The position numbers and the translations under genes are program-made. A stretch of 64,000 bases of DNA from CAZUMW01 sp964621615 (GTDB taxonomy: Bacteria; Desulfobacterota; WTBG01; CAIYCZ01; CAIRTM01), in contig CAZUMW010000002.1 of the NCBI GenBank assembly GCA_964621615.1, forward strand, positions 186,001 through 250,000, given 5' to 3'. Position 1 is the first letter of the stretch, and each line of letters begins with the position of its first letter. A model generated the notes under the pieces. The model was not told the DNA's origin and searched no databases. It saw only the letters and a list, made by a program, of their open reading frames with translations. This document shows, in pieces, positions 16,854 through 25,767 of this stretch.

Positions 16854-18146
16854 TTAATCGTTTCGCGTTTGCTGAAATGTGTTTTCAAAAGTCAGGAGGC
16901 TGTTGCTGTTAATTTTTTCATACAGGTCCGGGCGCTCACGGGAAATTGTGTCCGCGTGTGAATTAATGGCTTCCCACAGAAGCCGCGGCGCTTTGTATTG
17001 GCCGTATGCGCCGTCAAGCGTGCTGCTTTCAATAAGTGAAAACAGATAATCTATTTCATCGTCGCTGTAGGCAGGCACAAGCGCATAGCCCTGAGCAACT
17101 CTTAGGGCGTCTTCGCTGTTGAACTCGAATGTGTCGCGCCACCACTGCCCGTATTGTTCAAACCCGCTGCTGCCGCTCAGTTCGCTGAGCACCGCGGCCG
17201 CACCGTGATAGCCGCACATCAGTGCCCCCTGCACCTCAACCTCTATATAGGCTGCTGCATCGCCGGCCAGCAGCACGTTGCCGGCATAGGGGGCGGGCAG
17301 AGCGCTGTAAGCTTTTACGGTGCAGCCCGTTCTTTTCAGGACACGGGCATTCTTAAAAAGGCGGGCGCACGGGCTTTTGGTCGTGAAGTACGTGAAAATG
17401 TTTTCCGGCCGCTGATGAGCGCTTCCCATGACGACAAGGTCGGCAACCCCGGAGCCGTGCAGAGATGGGTCAAGGATGACCGGGGCATATGAGCCGTATG
17501 CCTGTCCCATGTGCCAGGTCATGACGGCGGGGTCGTGCCCTTCAACCCCTTCGATGCTGTAAATAATACACAGGGCTGTGGCAAAATGCTTCCGCTGCCG
17601 GTTCAGCCCGAGGCTTTCGGCGGCGCGCGAGTTAACCCCATCGGCGGCAATCGCTTTTGCTGCGGTAATTATCGAGCGCTTCCGCTCCGCAGTCACATGT
17701 ATTTCTACCTCAGAGCCGGTATCTTTAACCATATAGGCAAGCGTGTTATTGCGGTAGTGAACACCCTGTGCTCGACACTCATCAAGCAGATGCTGCAGAA
17801 GATAGCCCTTGTCGAATTTAACGGCGACCGGGCGCCCGTCGGGATAGCGAAACCGTACCGCCCGCCCGCCGGGGGATACAAACCGTGTTTCGGTAATTGC
17901 CGATCGGGGCCCATCGTAATCAACAGAAAATCCGTTGCGGGGGAAAATGATTTTTGTGCCGGTGACCTCGATGTTTTCCCGTTCATAATTTTCATCCATG
18001 ACAAACTGCTGGCAGCAGGCGCGGCGAACGGTTGAAATGTCATCGAATTTTTCGATGAGCACGACATTGAGCCCCTCTTCGGCGGCCCGTTTTGCAGCCA
18101 TCAGACCTGCAGGTCCGGCACCGATCACGGCAAGATCATAATTCAT
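16854..18146 (-). CDS. FAD-dependent oxidoreductase, geranylgeranyl-reductase/FixC family
   Basis: 430 residues, AGGTGA Shine-Dalgarno. N-terminal Rossmann FAD motif LAVIGAGPAGLMAAKRAAEEG, an acidic residue binding ribose (IEKFDD), the second FAD motif AGNVLLAGDAAAYIEVEVQG near 300, and a variable substrate domain. The family reduces isoprenoid chains or serves as electron-transfer oxidoreductase. The sequence does not tell which. It is the first gene of the minus-strand cluster with the kinase, phosphohexomutase and epimerase. Confidence 0.82.
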   Translation of the reverse strand: MNYDLAVIGAGPAGLMAAKRAAEEGLNVVLIEKFDDISTVRRACCQQFVMDENYERENIEVTGTKIIFPRNGFSVDYDGPRSAITETRFVSPGGRAVRFRYPDGRPVAVKFDKGYLLQHLLDECRAQGVHYRNNTLAYMVKDTGSEVEIHVTAERKRSIITAAKAIAADGVNSRAAESLGLNRQRKHFATALCIIYSIEGVEGHDPAVMTWHMGQAYGSYAPVILDPSLHGSGVADLVVMGSAHQRPENIFTYFTTKSPCARLFKNARVLKRTGCTVKAYSALPAPYAGNVLLAGDAAAYIEVEVQGALMCGYHGAAAVLSELSGSSGFEQYGQWWRDTFEFNSEDALRVAQGYALVPAYSDDEIDYLFSLIESSTLDGAYGQYKAPRLLWEAINSHADTISRERPDLYEKINSNSLLTFENTFQQTRND

Positions 18147-18395
18147 GCATCACCTTTTTTTGCGTATGAACTTTTTAAAAACACTATCATATTTGCCGGT
18201 AGAGATAAATCAGAAAAAAAACCGCATGTGCACAGTCCAAAGGGATGCACGCGCACAGCGCCTGCTTGACGCTCTTACAGGCATACAGGAGGTCCGGCAA
18301 AAAAAAACACATAAAATCATATAGAATTTGAATTGTTTTTATAGTATACTGATCAACCGATTAGCCGATTTTGATTCCCCGGAGAGCTTTTTTGT

Positions 18396-19088
18396 ATGAC
18401 CGCACAGAGCAGAAAAAACAGCCGTAGCCGGCGAAGCCCGTTCAGGGTCCACCTTGTAGGCAGTCATTATTTGAGCTGCGAAGCCCTTGCCGACTTAATT
18501 ACTGCAAAAATCGGTGCGCGGTGCACCTGTATAGCTGATGTGACGCAGCTTACCCCTGAAGAGCGCACGCCGCCGGACAGCACAAAAGAAGAGCTTGTGT
18601 TAGTTGACTGTCTGGGGAAAACACGTGAAGAGCTAACCGACTATCTTTCAGCGCTCCGTGAACACGATCTGTCTTCATCGTATCGCGTATGCCTTTTTAA
18701 TGTGAGCTCACAGCTGGAGCTTGAAGAGGAGTGTATGGCTAACGGTGTGCATGGTATTTTTCATGAAGACATATCAACTGAGCTTTTTGTCAAAGGTCTC
18801 CGGGCGGTGTTTAACGATGAGCTATGGTTCAGCCGAAAGGGTATGACCGACTTTATCCTTCATGGCTCAAACAGGCAGACACACAGCGCTGAAAAAGAAA
18901 AAACAGCGCTTACTCATCGCGAAGTGGAGATTTTGTCTTTGCTTGCCATGGGGCTTTCCAATGAGGAAATAGCCGATAAGCTGTATGTCAGCCCGCATAC
19001 TGTCAAAACCCATCTGTACAACCTGTACAAAAAAATCAATGTAAATTCCCGTCTGCAAGCCATTCTCTGGGCAGCTAAAAATCTCTGA
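18396..19088 (+). CDS. LuxR-family (CsgD-like) transcriptional regulator
   Basis: 230 residues. The C-terminal GerE/LuxR helix-turn-helix spans about 166-225 (ALTHREVEILSLLAMGLSNEE through TVKTHLYNLYKKINV). The N-terminal about 150 residues form a receiver-like domain (LVLVDCLGKTREEL, VCLFNVSSQLELEEECMANGV) that lacks a clear full phospho-acceptor set, so it may be regulated without phosphorylation or by ligand. I associate this domain type with Desulfobacterota. It is divergent from the FAD reductase and lies upstream of the PilZ and beta-helix genes, a plausible but unproven target region. TATACT at 18345-18350 may be its -10 box. Confidence 0.85.
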   Translation: MTAQSRKNSRSRRSPFRVHLVGSHYLSCEALADLITAKIGARCTCIADVTQLTPEERTPPDSTKEELVLVDCLGKTREELTDYLSALREHDLSSSYRVCLFNVSSQLELEEECMANGVHGIFHEDISTELFVKGLRAVFNDELWFSRKGMTDFILHGSNRQTHSAEKEKTALTHREVEILSLLAMGLSNEEIADKLYVSPHTVKTHLYNLYKKINVNSRLQAILWAAKNL

Positions 19089-19361
19089 TCGTTAAAAAAA
19101 TCAAAAAAACAAACAAGAACCGCATGTTTTATCTCCCGTTTGTGCGTTTGTTCACGTATAATTATAGAATGGATGGTGTGTAAAATTTATATCAAATTAG
19201 TCGTTTTTATATGATTTGTTTTTTAATAAAACTGTTTTGAAGGTTAGAATCATAAATTTATTCTTTTAGTGAGTAAAAAATTAAATAGTTAAATAAATTT
19301 TTTATGTGGTGTATTTGTTTGTCTTGTTTCTTGTTGAGTAAAGGAGGTTTGCGTCTCATAC

Positions 19362-19409
19362 TTTTTTCGTATGTATAGCATTTTTTACGATGTGCGTTAT
19401 ACGAAAAAA
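19362..19409. promoter_or_regulatory. Long inverted repeat upstream of the pilZ promoter
   Basis: TTTTTTCGTAT and ATACGAAAAAA form a perfect 11-base inverted repeat separated by 26 bases. The interior continues pairing imperfectly (GCAT with ATGTGC). It ends 17 bases before the -35 box of the PilZ gene. It could be a DNA site for the nearby LuxR regulator, a hairpin, or a remnant terminator. Confidence 0.5.
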
Positions 19410-19426
19410 ACCATACTGTTCTCCGA

Positions 19427-19456
19427 TTGTTTTTTTAACGCTAACTGTGCTATAAA
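19427..19456 (+). promoter_or_regulatory. Promoter of the PilZ gene
   Basis: TTGTTT (19427-19432), an 18-base spacer and TATAAA (19451-19456), about 49 bases upstream of the ATG. Confidence 0.4.
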
Positions 19457-19504
19457 ATTTACATAACAGGCAAAAAAACCCGATTTTACGGAGTATTGGT
19501 GCAT

Positions 19505-19840
19505 ATGAATGGTATGGCGGGAGTAAATAAAAGAAAATTCGAGCGTTTTGCCGTACATTTTCCGGCAACAATAAGCGATAGGCACAACGGTAATATCCTG
19601 AACCTGCACACACGGGACATAAGTGCAGGGGGAGCTTATTTTGCCACCCCTGAGCCGTTTGAAGAGGGAAAAGAGATAACCATTGAAATTATATTGAAAA
19701 ACCAGACCATGCAGCGGTTGACAGGGCATGAAAGTTGCTTAAAAGTTACCGGAACAGTGGTGAGAAGTGATCAAAGAGGCATTGCGGTGAAATTTGATTC
19801 TCATCACATAATGCCCGCAACAGTTGCGCGTGATAATTAG
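19505..19840 (+). CDS. PilZ-domain protein (c-di-GMP receptor)
   Basis: 111 residues. It is a single PilZ domain with the two c-di-GMP-binding signatures: RKFER (RxxxR) near residue 10 and DISAGGAYF (D/NxSxxG) near 40, followed by the expected six-strand barrel sequence. A GGAG precedes the ATG by 11 bases; GTG at 19499 is an alternative start with better spacing. PilZ proteins change partner activity on c-di-GMP binding, usually in motility, adhesion or exopolysaccharide export. It stands alone, 165 bases before a large secreted protein gene. Confidence 0.85.
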   Translation: MNGMAGVNKRKFERFAVHFPATISDRHNGNILNLHTRDISAGGAYFATPEPFEEGKEITIEIILKNQTMQRLTGHESCLKVTGTVVRSDQRGIAVKFDSHHIMPATVARDN

Positions 19841-20005
19841 ATAGAGATAGTTGGCGAAAAATTTTTCTTTGATCGTTTGGTTAAAAAGTTCAATTAATAA
19901 TTAATATTACTCCGCAAAACAAATCGTTTTTTTACAACAGGCGAGGCGTCATTAATTTTTTGAATTTTCAATATTAAGCACTTTATGGGGGAGGTAGAAT
20001 TGAAT

Positions 20006-23000
20006 ATGGATAAGAAATTTTTGAATTCGGCACGTGTTGCGGTTCTGACAGGGGTGATTTTTATAAGCAGCATATTGTCGGTAAATGCTGCACAGCACGT
20101 GTATGTGTGTCCTAATGCTATAACGGATGAGGAAAGTCTGGTAGACTGTTTTTCTTCAGTTCCTGCAGATGCGACACTGGACAATACATATGGAAACGGC
20201 AATGTCCAAGTCGCGATCGACAGTCTCTCGGAAGAGGCGACGGTAACACTGGTCGGGTCGCCGGGGGAATCTTTCAGCGGGTTTGCAATAACGGAAACCT
20301 GGTCGGTCGGTCGCCTCGCTTTAGAGGCATATGATCCCGATGTACAGCCGATTATCAACAGAAACCCTGTCGATATCATGGGCGGCCAGTACTCAACCTT
20401 TATCAATGTGACCGGGGCGGCTGACATAACCCTCGCAGACTTAACCATTCAGGGGCCAGGGGCCGATATCGGTATATTTATTGATAACTCGACGGATGTT
20501 TCGGTTTTGAGCAATGCCGTTGCGGGTATGACACCGACTAATGCCCCGGACACCGGGTACGGCATATTTGTTTTCAGCAGTGACGAGCGTGCACAGGACT
20601 GCTCAGCGCACCCCGGCTGGTCAAAGCGCATTTCAATAGTAGGCAACAGTATCAGTGCCAATCATAAAGGTATAGGATTTTATGGTGAAACTGACGCAGG
20701 CACGGTAATAAACAATAACCTCATCGAGGGTAATGACAAGCACCATGGCTACTGGAACGGCGGGGGGGCTAATCCCGGCGATTCCCCCGGATGTATAGAT
20801 AATGGAACAAAATGGATACGCTGCAGCTCATATGTTTGTCCAAGCAATGCTGAGCAGTGTTCCACAACAGAATGTACCGACTGTTGCATATGTGAAGAAA
20901 ACACCTGCACTGAAAGACGATTGTGTGTTGATGACGGCGGTCACGGCATCGGCCGGTACTGCTACGACCGGGAAACCGGAAGCGCTTTGAACGCAACCCT
21001 CAACTGGTGGGGGGCCGCAGACGGACCTTCAGGTACCCAGTTCTGGGGTGGTGGCTATCTTGAGGATGCCGAAAAGCCCGGTGTGTTTACTACCGGAAAA
21101 ACCGGAGCGGGAGATAACATTTTTTATACCGGCGGGGTTGCCTTTTGTCCTTATTATACAGACGAAGCCCTGAAGAGTGAATCGAGCTGCTGTGAGGATA
21201 AAGACCGCGACGGCTATGCGGTTTCGACATATTGCGGAACCTGTGAAATGGCAGATTGTGATGACAACAATGCGGCAGTGAATCCCGGGGCAGCCGAAAT
21301 ATGTGACGACGGTATAGATAATGATTGTGACGGACATACCGACGACGAAGATTCTGATTGCGGGTGCAGCACGGATGCTGAGTGTGATGACGGAAATATA
21401 TGTACGATAGATTCTTGTCAGGACGGACAATGTATTTATGAGTCGATAGAATGCGATGATGGCAATCCATGTACTAACGATTTCTGCGACCCTGTGCTCG
21501 GCTGTCAGCATGAATGTAATGCGACCGGGCCCGACGATCCATGCTGTGAAGATACGGCCTGTTCGGGTGCTGCAATTTGTTCAGGCCTGCCTGAGGTAAC
21601 CGTTCCTGATGAATATGACACCATCCAGCAGGCAATAGATGCCGTCGCGGATTTCGGAACGGTATATGTATACCCCAAAGAATATCATGAAGAAGATGAT
21701 GATGGATATGCTGCTTTCAGCATCACCAAGAAAGGCGTCCGGATTATCGGGCAAAGCGATGAAGATGGACTGTTGCCGGTAATAGATAATGCGACTCTCG
21801 GTGACACGGCCATATCAATTTATGAGGACAATGCAACCATCATGGGTTTTACTATAGACTTCAGCGGAGATATGTGCCCTGTGCCGAATTTTGTAAACGG
21901 AATTGTAGTAGCGGCAACTGTGACAGGTGCGAACATAAACTTCAACAATTTTGTTGTCTCCAACGCTGAAAGCGAAACACCCTGTGAGATTATAGATGTG
22001 ATGGGGATAGTAGCGCACACTAATCAGGTAAATGCACGAAACAACTGGTGGGGTGCTGATGATGGGCCTTCTTCGGTTGATGCTTCTCAACCTGTTTATT
22101 CCTGTATCGGATCTAATCCGTCCGGAGCAACACCAACCGAAGCTGTTGCCGAGGGCACCGGTGCAGCGGTTGCCGGAGCCGTTTGCTTTGATCCGTACCT
22201 TGAGTCGGAATTTCAGGGAGCAGTCTTGACTGTTGATAACACGGCGGCTGTTATCCTGTCGGGTACCGGCAGTATAACCGTTACCGGAGGGAGCCTGACT
22301 TTCGCTTCATATACAAATTTTCCTGACCCCTACCCGGGATTTTCCGGCGGACATTATTTTGATCTTTTTAATCCGTCAAGCGGTGTTGGCGCTGTAACCG
22401 TTACCTGTTGCGGCAGTGTAGACATGGCAATGTGGCTTAACGGAAACATCTGGGAGGAAGTAAGCAATTCGTTTGTAACTCCCGAAGGCTGCTTAACTTT
22501 TTCGATTAACCGGAATACGACCCCCAAACTCTCCGATTTACAGGGAACCGTATTTGCCGCCGGCGCCCTTGCCGGTGAAGAAGAGGAGGAGGAAGAAGAG
22601 GAAGAAATCATAAATGAAACCCCGTCAGGCGGCGGTGGGGGAGCTCCCGCACAAACCGCTCCAGAAATAGCTGTTACCGGTTTTGTCAGAGTCTATCCCG
22701 AGGAGACGCAAAAGTTATTCTCAATCACCAACAGTGGCGGCGGAACGCTTACCTGGGCTGTCGGCAACGTTCAGTATATGGACGGCAGCGGATGGATTGC
22801 CTCAATAGCGCCGCTTTCTGGTTCCGGTGACGGGGTTGTGACGGTAACCGTAGATCGCACAGCACTTATTCCCGGAGTTTACGAAGCGATTATTCCCATT
22901 TCTTCAAATGGCGGCGCAGCACAAATGACTGTGCGGATGGGGGTGGACGTCATACCGGCGGCGCCTGCAATCGAAGTGCGCACTGATAACGGTACCGGTA

Positions 23001-23665
23001 TAAGCGCTCTTGATTTCGGTTCCGAATCGGATGAAAAGACGGTTGTCCTTGCTAATACAGGGGATACAGCGGGCACCTGGAATGTGGTTGTTTCGGAGGA
23101 AGCCGCACCATGGCTCTCGGTTGACAATGCTTCCGTAAGCATTGATCCGCTTTCGGAGAAATTTTTTGCCATTAGCGTGAGCAGGGCCGGTCTGGCGGAG
23201 GGGCTTTACTCTGCAGATGTTGATTTCGTTCTTGATGATCCTGAATATGAAGATCTGCAGACCCTTGCAATCACCATGGAAGTGTCCTCTCAGGCCGATG
23301 AAAATACTTCTGCAGTGCTCGGCCTTGACCAGGAGCGGATTTTCTTCTCCCGCAAAGACTCTGAGAAACAGCTCACCATTACAAACAGCGGCAGCGGGGA
23401 TCTTGCCTGGCAGGCAGAGGTAGAGTACAATATCCCCGGCAGGCTGTTTATACGCAAAGCACAGGACTGGATCAGCCTGCAGCCGCAAAGCGGCACCCTG
23501 CAGGAAGGAGAAAGCGGCCAGGAGATAGCCGTTGCCGTTGATAGAACCGATCTGAAGCCGGGCATGTATGCTGCACGGATAACCATAACCTCAAACGGGT
23601 GCGGCGGTTCAGGCTGTGCCGAGGAGTGTATGGTTCTCATGTGGGTGCCGTTGCTGGGCCGCTAA
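20006..23665 (+). CDS. Large secreted beta-helix protein with Cys-rich and BACON-like domains
   Basis: 1219 residues. A GGGGAGG Shine-Dalgarno precedes ATG 20006 (MDKKFLNSAR); TTG 20000 is an alternative. Signal peptide to about 28 (ISSILSVNA). Then right-handed beta-helix (Pectate-lyase-like) repeats with two NWWGAxDGPS turns, near residues 332 and 678. Between them lies a Cys/Asp-rich block of about 160 residues with a MopE-type metal motif (CDDGIDNDCDGHTDDEDSDC) and two Dictyostelium-CTDC-like repeats (CDDGNICTIDSCQDGQC). An acidic run near 860 is followed by three Ig-like BACON-type repeats (FSITNSGGGTLTWAV and two relatives). No anchor, autotransporter barrel or sorting tail is visible. 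Probably an extracellular adhesin or glycan-binding protein. Confidence 0.75.
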   Translation: MDKKFLNSARVAVLTGVIFISSILSVNAAQHVYVCPNAITDEESLVDCFSSVPADATLDNTYGNGNVQVAIDSLSEEATVTLVGSPGESFSGFAITETWSVGRLALEAYDPDVQPIINRNPVDIMGGQYSTFINVTGAADITLADLTIQGPGADIGIFIDNSTDVSVLSNAVAGMTPTNAPDTGYGIFVFSSDERAQDCSAHPGWSKRISIVGNSISANHKGIGFYGETDAGTVINNNLIEGNDKHHGYWNGGGANPGDSPGCIDNGTKWIRCSSYVCPSNAEQCSTTECTDCCICEENTCTERRLCVDDGGHGIGRYCYDRETGSALNATLNWWGAADGPSGTQFWGGGYLEDAEKPGVFTTGKTGAGDNIFYTGGVAFCPYYTDEALKSESSCCEDKDRDGYAVSTYCGTCEMADCDDNNAAVNPGAAEICDDGIDNDCDGHTDDEDSDCGCSTDAECDDGNICTIDSCQDGQCIYESIECDDGNPCTNDFCDPVLGCQHECNATGPDDPCCEDTACSGAAICSGLPEVTVPDEYDTIQQAIDAVADFGTVYVYPKEYHEEDDDGYAAFSITKKGVRIIGQSDEDGLLPVIDNATLGDTAISIYEDNATIMGFTIDFSGDMCPVPNFVNGIVVAATVTGANINFNNFVVSNAESETPCEIIDVMGIVAHTNQVNARNNWWGADDGPSSVDASQPVYSCIGSNPSGATPTEAVAEGTGAAVAGAVCFDPYLESEFQGAVLTVDNTAAVILSGTGSITVTGGSLTFASYTNFPDPYPGFSGGHYFDLFNPSSGVGAVTVTCCGSVDMAMWLNGNIWEEVSNSFVTPEGCLTFSINRNTTPKLSDLQGTVFAAGALAGEEEEEEEEEEIINETPSGGGGGAPAQTAPEIAVTGFVRVYPEETQKLFSITNSGGGTLTWAVGNVQYMDGSGWIASIAPLSGSGDGVVTVTVDRTALIPGVYEAIIPISSNGGAAQMTVRMGVDVIPAAPAIEVRTDNGTGISALDFGSESDEKTVVLANTGDTAGTWNVVVSEEAAPWLSVDNASVSIDPLSEKFFAISVSRAGLAEGLYSADVDFVLDDPEYEDLQTLAITMEVSSQADENTSAVLGLDQERIFFSRKDSEKQLTITNSGSGDLAWQAEVEYNIPGRLFIRKAQDWISLQPQSGTLQEGESGQEIAVAVDRTDLKPGMYAARITITSNGCGGSGCAEECMVLMWVPLLGR

Positions 23666-23690
23666 CTCATGTGACTGTTTTTTAATTATT

Positions 23691-23726
23691 AAAAAAGCCG
23701 GCAATAATACTATTGCCGGCTTTTTT
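23691..23726 (+). terminator. Strong intrinsic terminator after the beta-helix gene
   Basis: GCCGGCAATA, a four-base loop, TATTGCCGGC, then six T; flanked by A on the left, so it may act in both directions. It separates the beta-helix gene from the O-antigen-ligase-like gene. Confidence 0.9.
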
Positions 23727-23751
23727 ATTTTAATCCCAATAAATAAATGTG

Positions 23752-23757
23752 TATAAT
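23752..23757 (+). promoter_or_regulatory. -10 box immediately before the 23766 gene
   Basis: A perfect TATAAT ending nine bases before the ATG. The -35 region is weak (TTTAAT). The expected start point falls about two bases before the ATG, and no Shine-Dalgarno sequence is present. Confidence 0.5.
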
Positions 23758-23765
23758 CCGGTTTA

Positions 23766-25625
23766 ATGGAACTTTCAAACAAACAGGTACGGATAATAAA
23801 AAAATCATATCCGGACAAACCGGTGCCGGTAATCGCCGGCGAGCTTGGTGTGCCACCGTCTCAGGTATACCGTACGCTCGGCCTGTACCGCGAGCTATGG
23901 GCCGGGCGGCTTGAATCTGCTGCAGGATGGCTGCTGTGTTTTATGGTTGCTGCCGGTCCGCTGGTGTTCATGCAGGGCATAAGCAATTTTGCCGACCTTC
24001 CGCAGCGGGTGTTTATTCAAACCTGCGTTCCGGTTCTGGTGCTGCTGTGGGCGGCTGCCTTATGTGCCAGAGGTTCAGCGAAGGTGACAGCGCACCCCCT
24101 CGGCATCATATCCGCCTTGTTTGCGGTCTGGGCATGTGCCGGGGTGCTGTGGGCGCATTGCACCTATGACGCTTTTTATGCTGCTGTGCACTGGTGTGCC
24201 TGCGCGGCGGTATTTTTTGTTCTGACATCTGCCCTTTCCATAAAATGGGTTGAAAAAATCCTTGTGTCTGTGTGTGCTGCAGCAGCAGCCACCGCTGTGC
24301 TGGGAATGCTTCAGCAGTGGGCCGGTGTTGCGTGGGTGCCCATGCGCAGCGCGCCGGCGGCGGTGTTTGCAAATGCAAACATGGCATCGCAGTATGTTGT
24401 GATGGTGCTGCCGATTGTCTGTGCCGCGATGTTTTATGCGCGCCGGGCAATATGGAAAGTGCTTACCGGGGCAACGGCTGCGCTCTGTCTGGTGTTTTTG
24501 TTCTACACCGGGTGCCGGGCGGCATGGCTTGCAGCTGCGGCGGCATTGTGCTGGGCAGTGTTGCTGCTTTTGTCTGCACGAAGCGCCGGCAACAGAAAAA
24601 GGATTGCCTCTATCGGTGCGTTTGCAGCTGTGACGATTGTTTGTGCGGTGACCCTCGCCGGTGTGTCTTTTTCCCGCCTGGCCGGCTCTATGGGCGGCAG
24701 CGCACTGTATCGGCAGACAGTGTGGAAAAACAGTATTGCCATGATTCAGGATAAGCCGCTTCAGGGGTTCGGCCCGGGGCACTTTTCTGTGATGTATCCC
24801 GCTTATACCTGCAGGTCGCACATTGACCGGGCCTTTGATAAAAAGAAACAGATACGGCGGGCGCACAATGACTATCTTCAAAGCGGCGCGGAGCTGGGGC
24901 TGCCCGGGATGGCGCTTTTTATTATGGTGTCGCTGTCAGGGCTTATCATCGGTTTCCGTCATAGCATGAGCGCTCGACCTTTTGCCCTCCGAATACTGAC
25001 AGCCGGATTTTCAGCCGGCATTGTTTCCTTTATGGTAACGGCCTTTTTCAGCTTTCCGCTTCAGCGCTCCCAGCCGCCACTGCTTCTTTTTGTATATCTG
25101 GGGGTGCTGGTGCTTATATGCGGCGATCGAGAGGCTGATACAGGCAGTGGATACCGCACGCTCCGGGTGCCGGGCGCCGCCGCGGCGCTGCTGTGCGTGC
25201 TTATTGCTGCAGCGGGGATTGCGCTTGCCCGCTTTAATGTGAACAACCTGGTTTGTGACCGGTATTTTCTTATTGCCATGAGCATGGAAAAACGCGGTGC
25301 AAACCGCAGGGCGCTTGCCGCCGCACAAACCGCTCATGCCAGAAATCCTCATCGTATGGATGTGCTGAGCACGCTCGGCCGGGCATGCATTACCACCGGT
25401 AAAACAAAGCGGGGCATCAGCGCGCTCAAAAAGGCCACCACCGGCCACCCGTATCATTTGAACGCCCTGTTTATACTGGGGGTTGGCTATGCCAATGCCG
25501 GCATGAACAAAGAGGCGCTTGAAACATTTAAGAAAGTCCTTCGCATAAAGCCTGATTTCCCCGAAGCGAAAAAAATCATAGCAACCATAAAATCCCGCGG
25601 TCGGGCATCGGTAAATCTCGGCTGA
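23766..25625 (+). CDS. O-antigen ligase/polymerase-like membrane protein with HTH-like N-terminus and TPR tail
   Basis: 619 residues in three parts. Residues about 6-42 (KQVRIIKKSYPDKPVPVIAG onward to VPPSQVYRTLGLYRE) resemble a small helix-turn-helix. Residues about 50-480 contain some eleven hydrophobic segments and a Wzy_C/RfaL-like periplasmic loop with GFGPGHF, HNDYLQSGAELGLPG and an Arg-rich RAAWLAA. The last about 110 residues are TPR-like (HRMDVLSTLGRACITTGKTK, FILGVGYANAGMNKEALETF). The Wzy_C family joins or polymerises O-antigen or other lipid-linked glycans in the inner membrane. Exact substrate unknown. It may be read from a leaderless transcript. No glycosyltransferase genes are adjacent, although a phosphohexomutase lies 9 kb away. 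Confidence 0.78.
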   Translation: MELSNKQVRIIKKSYPDKPVPVIAGELGVPPSQVYRTLGLYRELWAGRLESAAGWLLCFMVAAGPLVFMQGISNFADLPQRVFIQTCVPVLVLLWAAALCARGSAKVTAHPLGIISALFAVWACAGVLWAHCTYDAFYAAVHWCACAAVFFVLTSALSIKWVEKILVSVCAAAAATAVLGMLQQWAGVAWVPMRSAPAAVFANANMASQYVVMVLPIVCAAMFYARRAIWKVLTGATAALCLVFLFYTGCRAAWLAAAAALCWAVLLLLSARSAGNRKRIASIGAFAAVTIVCAVTLAGVSFSRLAGSMGGSALYRQTVWKNSIAMIQDKPLQGFGPGHFSVMYPAYTCRSHIDRAFDKKKQIRRAHNDYLQSGAELGLPGMALFIMVSLSGLIIGFRHSMSARPFALRILTAGFSAGIVSFMVTAFFSFPLQRSQPPLLLFVYLGVLVLICGDREADTGSGYRTLRVPGAAAALLCVLIAAAGIALARFNVNNLVCDRYFLIAMSMEKRGANRRALAAAQTAHARNPHRMDVLSTLGRACITTGKTKRGISALKKATTGHPYHLNALFILGVGYANAGMNKEALETFKKVLRIKPDFPEAKKIIATIKSRGRASVNLG

Positions 25626-25767
25626 CAGCGGACGCAGCCTCCCCGGACGGAGCCTGATAAAAAAACCGGCCCCGGGGGAAAATTCCTTGCTAATTTTACG
25701 GTTTTCTTGTAATTTAGGTTTTCTATACGGGAACATCAGCGTATCGAATCACTGGAGGACCATGTTC

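Larger units (their letters stand above)
19089..19504. other. AT-rich intergenic region before the PilZ gene
   Basis: About 415 bases, markedly more AT-rich than its surroundings. It contains an orphan AAAGGAGG at 19340-19347 with no start codon at proper distance, a long inverted repeat at 19362-19409 and a likely promoter at 19427-19456. No gene seen. Confidence 0.6.

Noticed and set aside
15890..16912. 340-codon plus-strand frame
   Set aside because: Antisense shadow of the PfkB kinase gene; no start signal and Cys/Ala-rich composition.
22577..22608. GAA/GAG run as a possible simple repeat
   Set aside because: It encodes the acidic spacer within the beta-helix protein; too short to be a separate repeat.
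24075..24881. 268-codon minus-strand frame
   Set aside because: Antisense to the O-antigen-ligase-like gene; His/Arg/Cys-rich, as expected for a shadow frame.
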